Assembly (NCBI GenBank): GCA_021234155.1
Contig: JAJEKV010000015.1
Location: 2,080,852-2,144,851 of the forward strand
Direction: 5' to 3'
DNA: 64,000 nucleotides
From: Isoetes taiwanensis
Lineage: Eukaryota; Streptophyta; Lycopodiopsida; Isoetales; Isoetaceae
Part shown: piece after piece, positions 10,983 to 20,597 of the stretch
Position numbering within the stretch: the first letter of the stretch is position 1
Layout: each line of letters starts with the position of its first letter
Translations under genes and position numbers: made by a program
The notes under the pieces: model-generated
The model's database searches: none
The model's input: only the letters and a program-made list of their open reading frames with translations
What the model was told of the DNA's origin: nothing

Positions 10983-11908
10983 GTGTATTTACTGGCAGTC
11001 ATGCTTAAAATTTATTGTCATGACTTGTTTAAGCTTTTTGTTAATTTTATGGCAGGCCAATGCTAGTCTATATTTAAGCGCTTTAGAACTGTGAAGGAAC
11101 ATCCTGTTGTTACCAAGGGCCAAGAGGTTAGCTGCAGTCAACAAATAGTCATTCCTGATGTCTTTTTGTGTTACATTAAGGATGATATTCAAACAGTTTA
11201 TTATGCGTGGGCAATGCAACAAGTACCCCCAGAAGAAGGCGACAATGATTTTACTCCACGGTGGCAGCTAAGGGAAATGCAACAACTTGGAGTACAGGCC
11301 ATTATTTAATATACGATAAGTTCAACAGCAGACTATTGCTTATGGAACGACTTCGGCATGCAGGAGACATCTGCCATGTTTGGATACTACTTCGATTTTT
11401 CGAAGCCTTCTGGCAGTCGATTAACATTACCCTTGGATCATTAACAAGAAATTGCAGTGTCTAAGGAGAAGCAAGGAGCAACAAATGCCATTTTTTGAGA
11501 AAATTCCTGCCAAGGTAGTTCTACGGATCGGAAAAGTTATAGAGAATAATCGTTATCATACTTGCTGATTGCAAGTGCAAAGAAAGATGTGAGATTTAGA
11601 GGGCTACATTGAGAATTATTTTTGTGCGAAGTCTAATAAAAATATGTTAGTGCATCTTTGGACTTCTTATTACTGCATTTTACTTATTTATCAGGAGGAA
11701 AATGGTTCATATAAGTTAGCAAATATTTGGAAGAAGAGAATCATTTATAGGAAAATTTTAAATTGTGCACCTTCGAAGTTCCATTGTTGCAAAAATTCTG
11801 GTAAATGCCAAATGTTAAAAAAATATCACTCGTGACATTAAAATTCATTTTTGGAGTGCATAATAGTAACTACCTCTTAGATGGAGGAGGTTGCTTGTGG
11901 TCAGGCGT
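10983..11908. other. Interior of the TIR element, no clear gene
   Basis: A 72-codon plus frame at 11091-11309 overlaps another at 11261-11464. Both are unrecognised. They may be further exons of the captured gene, but no paired splice sites could be placed. Confidence 0.25.
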
Positions 11909-12140
11909 GCCACGTGTGGTGTTAGCTGTGAGTGGCATTGCCTTATGTGGGTTTACTTACGCCACGTGTGGTGTTAGCTGTGAGTGGCATTGCCTTATGT
12001 GGGTTTACTTACGTGTGACCTTTGACACCAAGAGCGTATAATATGTGATCCATGGGACCTGAAATTTTGGTTTACTTACGGGTCATCTTTGACACCTAGG
12101 AGGCCACAATACGTGATCCATGTGACCTGAAATTACGCGA
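11909..12140. repeat. 52 bp perfect tandem repeat x 2 and diverged neighbours
   Basis: GCCACGTGTGGTGTTAGCTG begins at 11909 and again at 11961, and the whole 52 bp unit is identical. Two further units at about 12018-12070 and 12084-12140 share TTTGACACC and GTGATCCATG.GACCTGAAATT. Another pair, GTATACATAGGGGTTTCT, occurs near 12302 and 12339. Such subterminal repeats are common near the ends of DNA transposons and can hold transposase binding sites; that role is inferred. Confidence 0.8.
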
Positions 12141-12408
12141 TCCATAACCTGAAATTTGCAGACTGGATGTAAATATACGGTAGAGGGTAGGATACATGAA
12201 TGAATAATGAACGTAAAAATAAGGTTAAGGGTAGGGCAAGAAGTGCTTAGACTGGGTGTAAAAGTATGGAATCGGGTATGATTCTTCGACAGTATGGGAC
12301 CGTATACATAGGGGTTTCTATGGAGGGTCAGCTGTATACATAGGGGTTTCTCCTGACTTGATGCACGCACATGCCATATGCCCCTTATATAGAGGTGAAC
12401 CCCCCGGG

Positions 12409-12416
12409 GCACCTAC
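12409..12416. repeat. Right target-site duplication GCACCTAC
   Basis: Identical to 8865-8872; it adjoins the inverted GTGAACCCCCCGGGG terminus on its left and the resuming L1 ORF1 frame on its right. Confidence 0.85.
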
Positions 12417-13871
12417 ATCTCAACAGAATATGCCCTTGAGAGACCTCCAAGAGCTTTTATTCAAATTGATTTATCCAAGCCTATTCCAACTACGATCCCC
12501 TTCTCAGATGCTTTTGGACAGAAATCAATTCTATCACTAAGATGTTCGGGTCTGCCTCCTCATTGTCAATCCTGTGGCAATAGACACTTTTGGTATGAAA
12601 GATGCAAAACAACATTCAAGCAGCAATGTGACACAATAGAGAGTAAACTTCCTACTAATGATTTAAATCAGACAGATACTGCTGGGAATTCTATTGAACT
12701 TATGACACCTGAGGACCCTAATATGCAAGCATTTATAGATCAAAATTTACAGGCAAGAGCTAGCAGGACAACTAACACAAGCAATCAGGAATTTGCTTGG
12801 AGGAAGATAAATGGATCTCAGAAGAGAATTCAAAAGAACAGGTTGGAAAAGCAAAAGCAGAACCATGACATTATAATCACTACCTCAAAGTTAAATGATA
12901 GCTATGTAGCTGAGACTGGGAAAAACTCTACAGGAATAAAAGTTTTACAAAAGCATGGTGACTTTCTCTGCAAAGGGAAAGCTCCAAAGGCTCAAGCTCA
13001 AGCACCAACTGAGGAGCTGCACTCAACCCTCGATAGAATCATAAATGATGCAAAATGCTTGAGCAAAGCTAAGTCCTCACCTTTTCTGGACTTCCCTAAA
13101 AATAGTAAGGGAGATTCTTTAATTAGGAAAAGCCATTCAGTTTATATTCCAATAAGCAAAAGTCAAGCTCAAATGGAAAAGGAATGTTATGTTTCCAATT
13201 TGGAAGAAAAAAAATTGCCAGATAAGCATCCAGCTGGATCAACATCTTTCATAGATTCTGGCATAAATAAAAGTGAAAGAGAAACTGTATTGGAAAATTG
13301 CATCTCAAAGCAATTTTCCTTGACTGACAAGATCTACTGCTCGAACCAATTTCAGGTACTTGCAAATTTAAATACTAATCATGATCCTAACTTATTGTTG
13401 AGTTTTGGAAATCAAGAGAAAATGGACAACTCCTTTGTTTGTAGTTCTGCCAATACTTCCACCACTGTTACTCCTGCTCCCTTACAGAAACCTGCTCCTT
13501 TACAAAGTTCCCCTTCCATTAAACATCTTGAACCTCTCATTGACCTTGAAAAAAATCTTCCTCCACTAAATCAAACATCACAGATCATTTCTCCTGCTAT
13601 TGAAGAACAATTGGCTATATTGCAAGAAGGCATGATTGTCATGAACTCGGGTCAGCTTGAGAATACACAAGTCAATCAAAATTTGGATCTGGTAAGCAGT
13701 GAGTTAGATAATGAAGTGGTATGGGATACTCCAGATCGAGAGCAAATACATGACGTACAAGAGGTTCCAGACAGTCTCAGTCCAGAGCTCATCAGCAACA
13801 CACAAGTCAAGGATAAAGAAAATCACCCTTCCAGGCAAGTACTTTTCCATAATAGTACTAAGAAATACTAA
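12409..13871 (+). CDS. L1 LINE ORF1 (gag-like), 3' part with CCHC-type zinc knuckle
   Basis: The frame is open from the target duplication to a stop at 13869-13871, about 485 codons. It starts TYISTEYALERPPRAFIQID and LSKPIP, the usual strand before the zinc knuckle of plant L1 ORF1 (zf-CCHC_4 family). The knuckle follows: LPPHCQSCGNRHFWYERC, near 12555-12610, has C-x2-C-x4-H-x4-C spacing. After it comes a long low-complexity Ser/Lys/Gln-rich tail with many polar repeats, as in other plant ORF1 proteins. The protein would bind L1 RNA in the retrotransposition particle. The N-terminal DUF4283-like part is separated by the 3.5 kb insertion, so the element is disabled, although this half shows no stop, implying a young insertion. 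No matching ORF2 follows. Confidence 0.7.
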
Positions 13872-13892
13872 TTTAATAATAATATAAATAAA

Positions 13893-14060
13893 ATGTTTGA
13901 ATTCATTCCTGGAGGTATCTCTGATAGTGATCATGAGATAGAAAGTGATAAAGAAAATTATGATAAGGATAATTGGGGGGATGATGAACTTTTAAGAGAT
14001 AAAGTGCATAGTGCTAAATCTAAATCCAAAGCTTCTACTCCTAATTATGCTGTACATTGA
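13893..14060 (+). CDS. Short acidic ORF downstream of L1 ORF1
   Basis: A 55-codon frame starts MFEFIPGGISDSDHEIESDK and ends at TGA 14058-14060, 21 bp after the ORF1 stop. It is very acidic and resembles in composition the tail of ORF1. It could be a displaced end of ORF1 or the start of another ORF. The sequence then changes to the repeat at 14057, so the L1 is probably 3' truncated here. Confidence 0.35.
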   Translation: MFEFIPGGISDSDHEIESDKENYDKDNWGDDELLRDKVHSAKSKSKASTPNYAVH

Positions 14061-14283
14061 TGGGCAATGTTCGCGTGTTTGGATTGGCGTGTGTCAGGCA
14101 AGTGATCATGGCAGCAACTGTTATAGACTAGATGCCGTCGGATCGGGGTCTTGGGCCTGCGTGACCTGGGTGAGGCTCTCTGTACTACCTTGCTAAGGTA
14201 TGAGGCAATATGGATGCACGTTGCTGGGCAATGTTCACATCTTTAGATTGGCGTGTGTCCGGCAAGTGATCATGGGCTGCAGC
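14057..14283. repeat. Direct repeat, about 60 bp x 2, 165 bp apart
   Basis: TTG(CT)TGGGCAATGTTC, TTGGCGTGTGTC and GGCAAGTGATCATGG occur in the same order at 14057-14113 and 14221-14275. This marks the end of the L1 ORF1 segment. Confidence 0.7.
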
Positions 14284-17200
14284 TGTAGTAGGCCTACTAG
14301 CCTACAACACCTGGATTTGAGAGCTTAGCGTTTGCTGGTGCACCGACTGCCTTTCCAATATGGACATGCAATGGCATGATTGCTCATGAGTATGGGTCCT
14401 TCTCTTACCGAGCGATTACGTTATGTAGCTCTTAGATATGAAAATCCCACGTGGCAGAGCTTTGTTCCAACCTCTGAAGGCTGGTGGCAGCCTCTTTGAA
14501 GAAATGGAAAATTATGAAACTATTAACAAAAAACTTCATTAAATGTTTCTTAAGTTACACAAAATGCAGTAAGGCACTATCCATTGAGGAAAAGTCCTAT
14601 ATGTATATCATTAATTGACCTCAACTCGACTTTTTCACTTATCAACAAGGAACGTTGCTGATAGCAATACCCCCGACACCAGTCTTCCCTCTAAATCTTT
14701 GGCTTGGAAGATTAATATACATCTGCTAGTATGCTTTTAGTCTAGAGGCCTTAAACCTTATCAAGTCGAGCTCACCTATGATCTTCATAAACCAACCGGT
14801 GGATTGCCATGAGCTGAGAAGAATACATGAGGTGTAATCTAGTTCAAATAAATATGGGCATGACCGACTTGCTAGTTAGAGATCCGATGAAGGGCAAGGA
14901 TGGATGTTTTCATAACGAGAACTAGCTGGTAGGTGAAGCCTTGCCTCCATCCCTTGGAAATTGTGACTACGCATCAGTTCTATTTGCAGCAATCCATAGC
15001 TCTACTCATGATCACTTAGATCCCTACGCAGGTGGATGATGGAGGTGTATGCCTTAGCGAACCCCTAGATTACTGGAGGTAGTATTATAGGCACTTCTAT
15101 ATATGGGCATAGTGGTTCCAAAGTTCCAAGTCCTGCCTTCGATGTTTACGGTTGATCCTATACATGGTGTTTTTTGCCAGTTCAAAACACCAACTTATTA
15201 GTTTCACTCCATAAGTGGCCAATTTGATATTTGCTAAACCTTCAAACCTATAGGGCGTGGCCATTTCAAAATATCACACACATAAACAACTTGCTGGGGT
15301 GGCCATTTAGAACGTACAATAATTTAAAGCTTTTAAGAGTGTGGCTAGGCTCTATATAAACCATGATTAAGGACATAAGATTGCCACTTGTAGGGGGATC
15401 TAAAATTTGTTTCGAGTTCTAAATTTCTAGTGCATATTCTAACAATGTAGTATTTTTTCTAACAATATAGTATTCTAACAATATAGTATTTTGCATCTCA
15501 AATCTGCCCTCTCTTGCGTGAATCTGCTCTTTATCCTCCCAACTCAAATCAAGGTCAGTTTTTATATGGTTCTCGATGAGATCCATCTTATTGTGCTTTT
15601 GCCTACAGACAATGTCTTAATACATTTAATTGATCTTATAGAAACTAGTTAGAGAAGCATAGCATTCATTTGTTTAACATTATAGACAGACATACTGACT
15701 TTACATATTCGATGTATGGATGTAGCCAATTTGATTTTTTTGGGAAAATTTATTTCCATATTTTGCCATTTAAGTCACAACCTCTGGAAATAATGAGCCG
15801 AAAATGCCTACGCTTAGCAACTTATCCAAGATAAGTAGTGGCCAATATTTTACGCCCCTTCAAATATGTAGGGAGACTAAAAAAAACCCTGATCCTATAC
15901 TCACAAGGCTTGGGAGGAGTGTGGACAAAAGTGGAACTCTAGCCTCATTGATTTTAGCTTGCGAACCAGTCATTAATCACTGTTATCTTAGTAAAGGCCT
16001 CGAGATTCGATATCTAAACTCCTTATTTAGCTAGTATTTAACTGGTAAGGCAGGGCATATAGTGACGTACTCTAAAGGTAAGACGGTCTAATCCTATTTC
16101 ATTACTCATTCTCTAGCTTACGTGTTTCTCTATTAGGATATTGCAGGAATCGGGCACACAATCCCTCACATCGACGTATGTACACAACACATATATGGGC
16201 TTGCATGCGTTTCACTTGTATCAAAGCCATAAGACATCTTGGATAGTTAGTAAAGCTACCAAAATGGGTATGTAAGCCAAACATTGCCAGACCTTAGTAG
16301 CATTTCGGTCAAAAATTTCCACTGAAAAATTTGCACGATTTTACCCAGATATTCATTTTTGGAAAAATTTAGCCAAAGTAAAACCAAAACTTGCTTTCTC
16401 AGTCGAAAAAAATCCAAGGAGAACTCTATATGGAGAACCTGAACAAACAAATCTTTAAAATTAAATTTTAATAATGAACTTTTTAGAGTGCGCCGTTAAT
16501 TTGTAAAGTAGTCACAACTTTTCTTAGAAATGCCCATTTTGCTTGAAAGCACGCCATTAGAAAGCTTTCGACTCAAGCTTTCCAACGAGACCACGTTCCC
16601 CTCGTACGACCTCCTAAGTTGTAGCTTTTTAGAAATCGTTTCTCGGCGGCTGACTGAATTAATTTAGAATTTAATCTAAAACTCCTGTTTACGGAGTGCG
16701 TCGCTAACCGATAATTTTGCCGTATCTTCAAGAGGAAAACTTGAATAATCAGTTAAGTTACATCATTGGAGACATCTGACCAAAAGCTTTCTATTCATAA
16801 CATTTTCACCTAGTCCGCAGTAGCTAGTTATAATATTTTTTAGAGTTGTCTTCTTAGGCGGCAGACTGGGAAAAAGTAAATCTTATTTTTAAATCTGAAA
16901 ATTAAACTTTAGGAGTGCACTATCAACAACTATTTAAGCAAAATATTCTCCTTCGACGACTCCATCAACGGAAGTGCTCCAGTTTGCTCACATGTGATCT
17001 CCCATATCTTAGCCAAATCAAGCTCTATCACTCCACCACAATGCCTACTTCTATTACATGATTAGCTAGTGCATGGAAGCTGACAACACTAATGGATGGA
17101 AATATGATTGGTGGCATGGTCACTCTCTCTCATAAGATAGAGGCGGGTGGCATGGAATTTGAATCGTGTTTACACTACATGGCTAACTGTCTCTTATCCA

Positions 17201-17339
17201 CTAACGAGACCATAACTCTACAGGTCTTCCATCTCTCAAGAGGTTGCATTGACACACTAGATCAGCCATTCAACATCTCAAAGAATGATGACGATATATT
17301 TGTCATGGTGAAGATTACACATCCCACATTTTGCTAACG
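14284..17339. other. About 3 kb with no recognised gene; possible old LTR-like fragment
   Basis: No long ORF and no RT, integrase or gag motif is visible. A TATATAAA box at about 15353-15360 inside GGCTCTATATAAACC could be an LTR or gene promoter. The text around 16540-16640 (AAGCTTTCCAACGAGACCAC, GTTGTAGCTTTTTAGAAATC) is of a kind often seen in old plant LTR/intergenic sequence. A plus ORF at 17092-17337 has no recognisable domain. Confidence 0.3.
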
Positions 17340-17645
17340 TCATATCATATGGAGTTTGCATTTTTGTTCCAAGTTCAGACCGAAAGAATTTCTTTTGAAC
17401 TTTCTCAACCTTTTTCTAATCCAGGACCCCATAGTTCACATCCATACAAAACTACAGATTGCACCAGTGTTACATAACGCATTCTTTTCAAGCTAAAATT
17501 CCATATCTCTGCTTTGGCACATTTATGCTGCATTGCATACAGTGCTTTGAGGCCACTGTTTAATTTTTGCTCCACTGCTTGGTTCCAACTTGGACTCTTA
17601 TCCGCTAATATCCCAAGGTACTTGTAGCTGTTGGTAATAGAGAAA
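17340..17645 (-). pseudogene. LINE reverse transcriptase C-terminal fragment, minus strand
   Basis: Read on the minus strand from 17645, the frame gives ITNSYKYLGILADKSPSWNQ, then LNSGLKALYAMQHKCAKAE and VVLYGCELWGPGLEKG. YKYLGI and VLYGxExWG are the normal landmarks just after the RT domain in this LINE group. It is short and truncated at both ends, and faces away from the plus-strand LINE that begins 45 bp to the right. Confidence 0.75.
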
Positions 17646-17689
17646 AGCTATAAGCCCTCGAACGTGTTTGACAGTTAGACAGCATGCAG

Positions 17690-18790
17690 ACAGAGCTGTT
17701 CAAGTGGGCAGAGTCATATATTGTCATCCTAACTGGGCTCTTCAATAGGGCTTCAGGAAGGCTTTCCTCCACAATGGACCACCAGTGGAGTAGTTCCATG
17801 TATAAGGCAGAAGATCCACATTGCCCATCCAACCATCACACGATCATGTTCAGCTCTCTGTTTGCAAAACGGTTGGCTGATATTCTGAAGTAGCAATTGA
17901 TGACATGTATGGAGGAAGAAGAGGTCCAGGTCCTTATACAAATAGGATTCAAGCCCAGACACTCTACTATTGATCCTAGTCACCTTAGAAGATAGCAGAA
18001 ATCACTGGCAGGATATATATTGTTGCTTTGTCGACTTTGCAAAGGCTTCCATCATGGTACCTAAGGAAGATGCTATGGGGGAGATCACCTCGAATGCCAC
18101 CATCAAGCCAACTTGTGAGTAGTATGTTGCGGTCCGCCAAGGATGCCCACTCTCTCCAATACTGTTTGGCCTATACATTGACCAGATAGACGGTTGGCTT
18201 GTTCAGCATGGGGGTGGACGATAGCAGGTCATCTACGTCAATGATGTGGACCATTGCCATCGACATGCAACAACGTTTGGATGCCCTAGATACTACCACT
18301 GAAATGCGTGTGAATTTGGTTGACTTAGATGCTCCTTATCTCATCTTCATGCCAACCAAGACTGTCCTCCTCCACTTATCAAGGTCAAAATATGGAGGTT
18401 ATGCATACCTAGAAGTACTTGGGAGTGAATTGATGGAGCCCATTTTTCTATATGGGGTGGAGGTGTGAGGACCACTTACCACATGGAATGACTTGGAGTG
18501 GGTTCAGAAGGCCTTTCTGGCTCGGGCACTTGAAGTCAAGTCCACAGTCTCGTATCAGATACTTTTGTAAGAGACTTGGTTTCTTTCCTCTACATAGGGC
18601 TACGATTGAATATCACCTCATATACTTTCAGAAGGTGGTCAGTATGAGCAACACTCGCCTCCCAAACCTCGCATATGCCATGACTATGGGCCCCAATGCC
18701 TCAAATCATGTTGGAAGGAGCGAGCTAATTAATTTTCCAGATAGAATGTGCAGGAGCACAGTTGAGTACAGGTAGAAACTAAGGAGGATC
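17690..18790 (+). pseudogene. LINE reverse transcriptase relic
   Basis: Pieces of an RT domain run in order: YKAEDPHCPSNHHTIMFSSL and FAKRLADIL (RT start); IGFKPRHSTID near 17945 (motif 1/2 region); CCFVDFAKASIMVPKEDAMG near 18025, motif A where the usual F-D is damaged; VRQGCPLSPILFGLYIDQID near 18135 (motif B); then the thumb and LYGVEV near 18455 with the following ARALEVKSTVSYQIL. Motif C (YVDD) is not cleanly visible because of stops and frameshifts near 18220-18250. It belongs to the same group as the relics at 0.75, 25.4 and 51.5 kb. Confidence 0.75.
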
Positions 18791-20556
18791 ACAATCACCT
18801 GAGGTAGTATCTCGACGTATGCTTCCTCGGTAAGCTTTGGGATGCTGGAGTTTTGGAACAGGTAAAAAATGCACACTACAAAAGCCAAATTATTTCACAC
18901 TTGAGCGGGGTCCACAACAGTACTTGCAAATACATTTTCCTTTAAAAAAGCACAGACTCATTACGTCTATTCGCACAAGTCTACACCGCCTCCAAATTGA
19001 GATAACCAGATAGATTCGAAAAGCGCGAGAGGACATGGTATGTCAATATATTGCCAACTAAAGGTTATTGTAGAGAGTGCCACACTCTTCAATGCTGCCC
19101 AGCATTTGGACCTATCAGGGCACACTATGTTGATCTCACCTAACTAATTGCTCCATATGATTTGCATACGACTTCAATAAATCATATCTCCAGGAGGTGA
19201 TGGATATGCGCATTGGCACTCCATTATTACTAAGGTTTCTCCCTCAAAAACTCTTCGAGACAGAGGTTTTTTCAAACCTATAGTAATACAACATTCACAT
19301 GAAATGGGAAAATCCATAAGGCAATGCCAAAAGTCATGAAGTTAAAATGACATAGAAGGTGAAAATGCATAAGGCAATGGCACAAAATCATAAAGTTATT
19401 ATAGACTCTAATGATATTAAGAAAATAATGCAATCTTAATACGCCATTTGTTGACAATGTCCTTAATACACCATGGATTCACAATGTAACATTGTTATTG
19501 TATGTAAAGGGGCAATGAGTAGGATGATACCCTAGCCTCCTAATTTGCAACAGCCTCAAAGCCATTACATGTCATCCATAAAACACATTTAGTGCCATTA
19601 TGCCATACACCATTTTAAGCACATTTTGGAGAAATGTCATTGATATATTATGTTTCCCCTTTTGTAACTTTGACGAATTTCAGCCAATGATAAGTTTCTT
19701 GGCGTTGTGTGTTATTTAACGTCTCTGGTCAAAGAAAATAAAATGGGATTAGGTCCTTGAAGTGTACTATTTTAAATATACCAATATATCAAAATTTGGC
19801 TCTTCTTACAGTGGCTCTCTTCGTCACATGTTTTGTTGTTTTCCATATGGTTCATGCCCATGGTGGAATCAACCAAATAACTAAACTACCACAATCAAAG
19901 ATTAAGTGGACATAATGTTGCCAAAAGCTATTGATTTTTGTGTATTACCAATTGAAGAAGCTCTTACACAAACACGATCTTAGTGTTGAATTGCGGGCAT
20001 TAAGCTATTAGAAGCCCAAGTAATCACAAAGGCCTAAATAATTTCACATTTGTGTTTTTGCCATGCCAACCTTCAAAAGCATAATTTGGATGCTAACACT
20101 TGCACTTGTAATTGTGTTTCTTTTAGGTGTCAAGTGATAGGCTTGTTTGTTTAGTAGTAAATATATATTTTATGTTTTTGGACCCTTTTCCAATACAAGT
20201 GTTAGAAGCTTTGTATTTCTACATCACTTCTATATGGGGTAGTTTTCTATAGACATGGTAGGGATATCCACATAATTGTAAAGTGCCAGTTTGATAATTA
20301 TGAGGTTCAGTTCTTATGTGCCACCTTCATAATAGTGATGTGTGAACGCCAAGTTCTATAAGTAGTGGGCTTTATTTAATTAGTTAATTCGTTTGTTCGT
20401 TGTAAAAAACGACAATGTTTTTGGTCCAACAAAATGATTTATATAAACTTGTTTGTCACTCAAATAATGAAAATACCAAAATTTATAGAAGTATAGCGTC
20501 CACCTTAGTGTATTCGATACAACCTTCAATAAAACTTATTGTTACAAGAAATTTAT
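18791..20556. other. About 1.8 kb non-coding, possible non-autonomous Helitron body
   Basis: No ORF of note. A near-repeat occurs at 19300-19400 (CATAAGGCAATG...CA.AAA(G/A)TCAT(A/G)AAGTTA twice). The right end of this stretch is the hairpin-CTAA structure at 20557-20597. The left border could not be placed. Confidence 0.3.
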
Positions 20557-20597
20557 CGCGGCGGCCAAGGCCGCCGCGAACATTTCTCTTTTTCTAA
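20557..20597 (+). mobile_element. Candidate Helitron 3' terminus (GC hairpin + CTAA)
   Basis: CGCGGCGGCC-AA-GGCCGCCGCG at 20557-20578 is a perfect 10 bp stem in an otherwise AT-rich area. It is followed 15 nt later by CTAA (20594-20597) and then T. Helitron 3' ends have a GC-rich hairpin about 10-15 nt before CTRR and insert between A and T, so this fits. The 5' TC end is unplaced. Confidence 0.45.

Larger units (their letters stand above)
8873..12408. mobile_element. 3.5 kb TIR DNA transposon with gene-like cargo, nested in L1 ORF1
   Basis: Both ends carry the 15 bp terminal inverted repeat CCCCGGGGGGTTCAC (from 8872; inverted, ending 12409). A shared subterminal CATGTGCGTG follows about 20 bp further in on both sides. 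It is bounded by the 8 bp duplication GCACCTAC, or 9 bp if the ends are read asymmetrically. Removing the element and one duplicate rejoins the L1 ORF1 frame without a gap. An 8-9 bp duplication fits hAT or Mutator-like (MULE) elements. No transposase is visible inside. Instead there are coiled-coil exon-like pieces with splice sites (10430-10982), a 173 bp duplication and a 52 bp tandem repeat. This is the structure expected of a non-autonomous gene-capturing (Pack-type) element. Superfamily is inference. Confidence 0.75.

Noticed and set aside
14284-17339. A full LTR retrotransposon
   Set aside because: Only LTR-like words and a TATA box were found; no paired LTRs, primer-binding site, polypurine tract or pol domains could be seen.
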